Assembly: GCA_947500545.1 (NCBI GenBank)
Contig: CANMSO010000001.1
Coordinates: 930,001 to 994,000 of the forward strand
From: an uncultured Aquimarina sp.
Lineage (GTDB): Bacteria; Bacteroidota; Bacteroidia; Flavobacteriales; Flavobacteriaceae
Length of the DNA stretch: 64,000 nt
Direction: 5' to 3'
A program made the position numbers and the translations under genes. The number at the start of each line of letters is the position of its first letter. Positions within the stretch are counted from its first letter, which is position 1. Positions 63,544-64,000 of the stretch are shown piece after piece. The notes under the pieces were generated by a model. The model did no database searches. It had not been told where the DNA came from and worked only from the letters and a program-made list of their open reading frames with translations.

Positions 63544-63981
63544 TTAATAGATCGTTAGCGACCTTTTCATTCTTGATTTTACTTTTTTACCGAATAAATA
63601 ACCTGGAACCCAATCTCCTAAGGCATTGATTTCATCAATTATATTAGGCTTATTAGGTGTCTCTATTCTTTTTCCTTCATATTTAAACTGAATTTCGGTT
63701 AGCTTTCCGTTTATATCAAAGTCAAGAGTATATTCTAATTCTTTGGGATCAAGATCTTCAAAAAGTTTTTCAATATACTCTATGATTACTTTATCGTTCC
63801 CAATAAACTTAGGGTAACTTTCTAGTGAATAAAATCTTTTTTCGAAATTAACAATGTTCGAATAATCGTTTCTATTCAACTCTTTAAACAGGTGTTCTGC
63901 TTTCTTTGTTTCCACTTCAAAAAAATCTTTACCAAATTTCTTTAAAATCAATCTGTGGGTTTCTTTGGCATAGCAATTCAT
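63544..63981 (-). CDS. Uncharacterised protein, possibly incomplete at the window edge
   Basis: The frame holds 145 codons from an ATG at 63981. Upstream codons remain open to base 64000, so the true start may lie outside. The visible protein is mostly charged helices and strands (KKFGKDFFEVETKKAEHLFKELN; LEYTLDFDINGKLTEIQFKYEGKRI), without membrane helices or a known motif. It converges with the TonB-dependent receptor. No family recognised. Confidence 0.55.
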   Translation of the reverse strand: MNCYAKETHRLILKKFGKDFFEVETKKAEHLFKELNRNDYSNIVNFEKRFYSLESYPKFIGNDKVIIEYIEKLFEDLDPKELEYTLDFDINGKLTEIQFKYEGKRIETPNKPNIIDEINALGDWVPGYLFGKKVKSRMKRSLTIY

Positions 63982-64000
63982 TTCTGAAGTTGTTAAACAT

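Noticed and set aside
1..64000. tRNA, rRNA, riboswitch, insertion sequence or phage genes
   Set aside because: No cloverleaf, rRNA-like segment, transposase, integrase or phage structural gene was recognised when reading both strands.

Overview
The window is chromosomal DNA of a low-GC Bacteroidota bacterium, almost certainly a marine flavobacterium; Aquimarina or a close relative would fit, but the genus is a guess. Evidence: secreted proteins with C-terminal type IX secretion (T9SS) sorting domains, lipoproteins with short Bacteroidota lipoboxes, TonB-dependent receptors with carboxypeptidase-like N-termini, promoters of the TTG / TAnnTTTG type, few Shine-Dalgarno sequences, and a 6S-Flavo-like RNA between zapA and rny. 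I see no rRNA, tRNA, CRISPR array, transposase, integrase or prophage gene.

Layout. 0.1-4.1 kb: a four-gene + operon (DsrE-like protein, M20 amidohydrolase, FMN glutamate-synthase-like enzyme, small membrane protein). 4.2-12.7 kb: an accessory stretch of small, mostly one-gene + units (transporter-like protein, GNAT, NTF2-like proteins, lipoproteins, outer-membrane barrels), opened by an autoregulated Lrp/AsnC gene and punctuated by at least four related inverted-repeat elements, which gives a cassette-like look. 12.7-19 kb: a minus block of two tandem patatin lipases, an M1 aminopeptidase and a CocE/NonD hydrolase. 19-24 kb: recG, then an orphan DUF4157 (eCIS-associated) protein with a lipoprotein gene, then a GNAT. 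24-30.4 kb: a polytopic membrane protein and two T9SS cargo proteins, one a secreted endonuclease I. 30.7-31.2 kb: two tandem cysteine-rich peptides with GG-type leaders.

31.2-38.7 kb: ackA-pta (acetyl-CoA to acetate with ATP), a DUF2911 protein, a TlpA-like lipoprotein thioredoxin and three small, charged envelope proteins. 38.7-52 kb: mainly housekeeping genes (pheT, a PQQ-like propeller, gyrA with a TPR gene, clpC), interrupted by a protein that fuses an HTH domain, a DUF4870 membrane module and a periplasmic serine hydrolase. 52.1-54.4 kb: five tandem paralogues of a ~125-residue STAS/SpoIIAA-like protein. 54.5-57 kb: zapB-like, zapA, 6S RNA, rny. 57-59.3 kb: divergent UDP-galactopyranose mutase and galactofuranosyltransferase-like genes. 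59.4-63.5 kb: an M23 peptidase coupled to a TonB-dependent receptor; a gene of unknown function runs to the right edge.

The best candidates for new biology are the HTH-DUF4870-serine hydrolase fusion with a dyad operator upstream, the twin six-cysteine peptides, the five-copy STAS-like array, the cassette-like repeat region and the orphan DUF4157 pair. All identifications come from reading motifs by eye; no database search was run.
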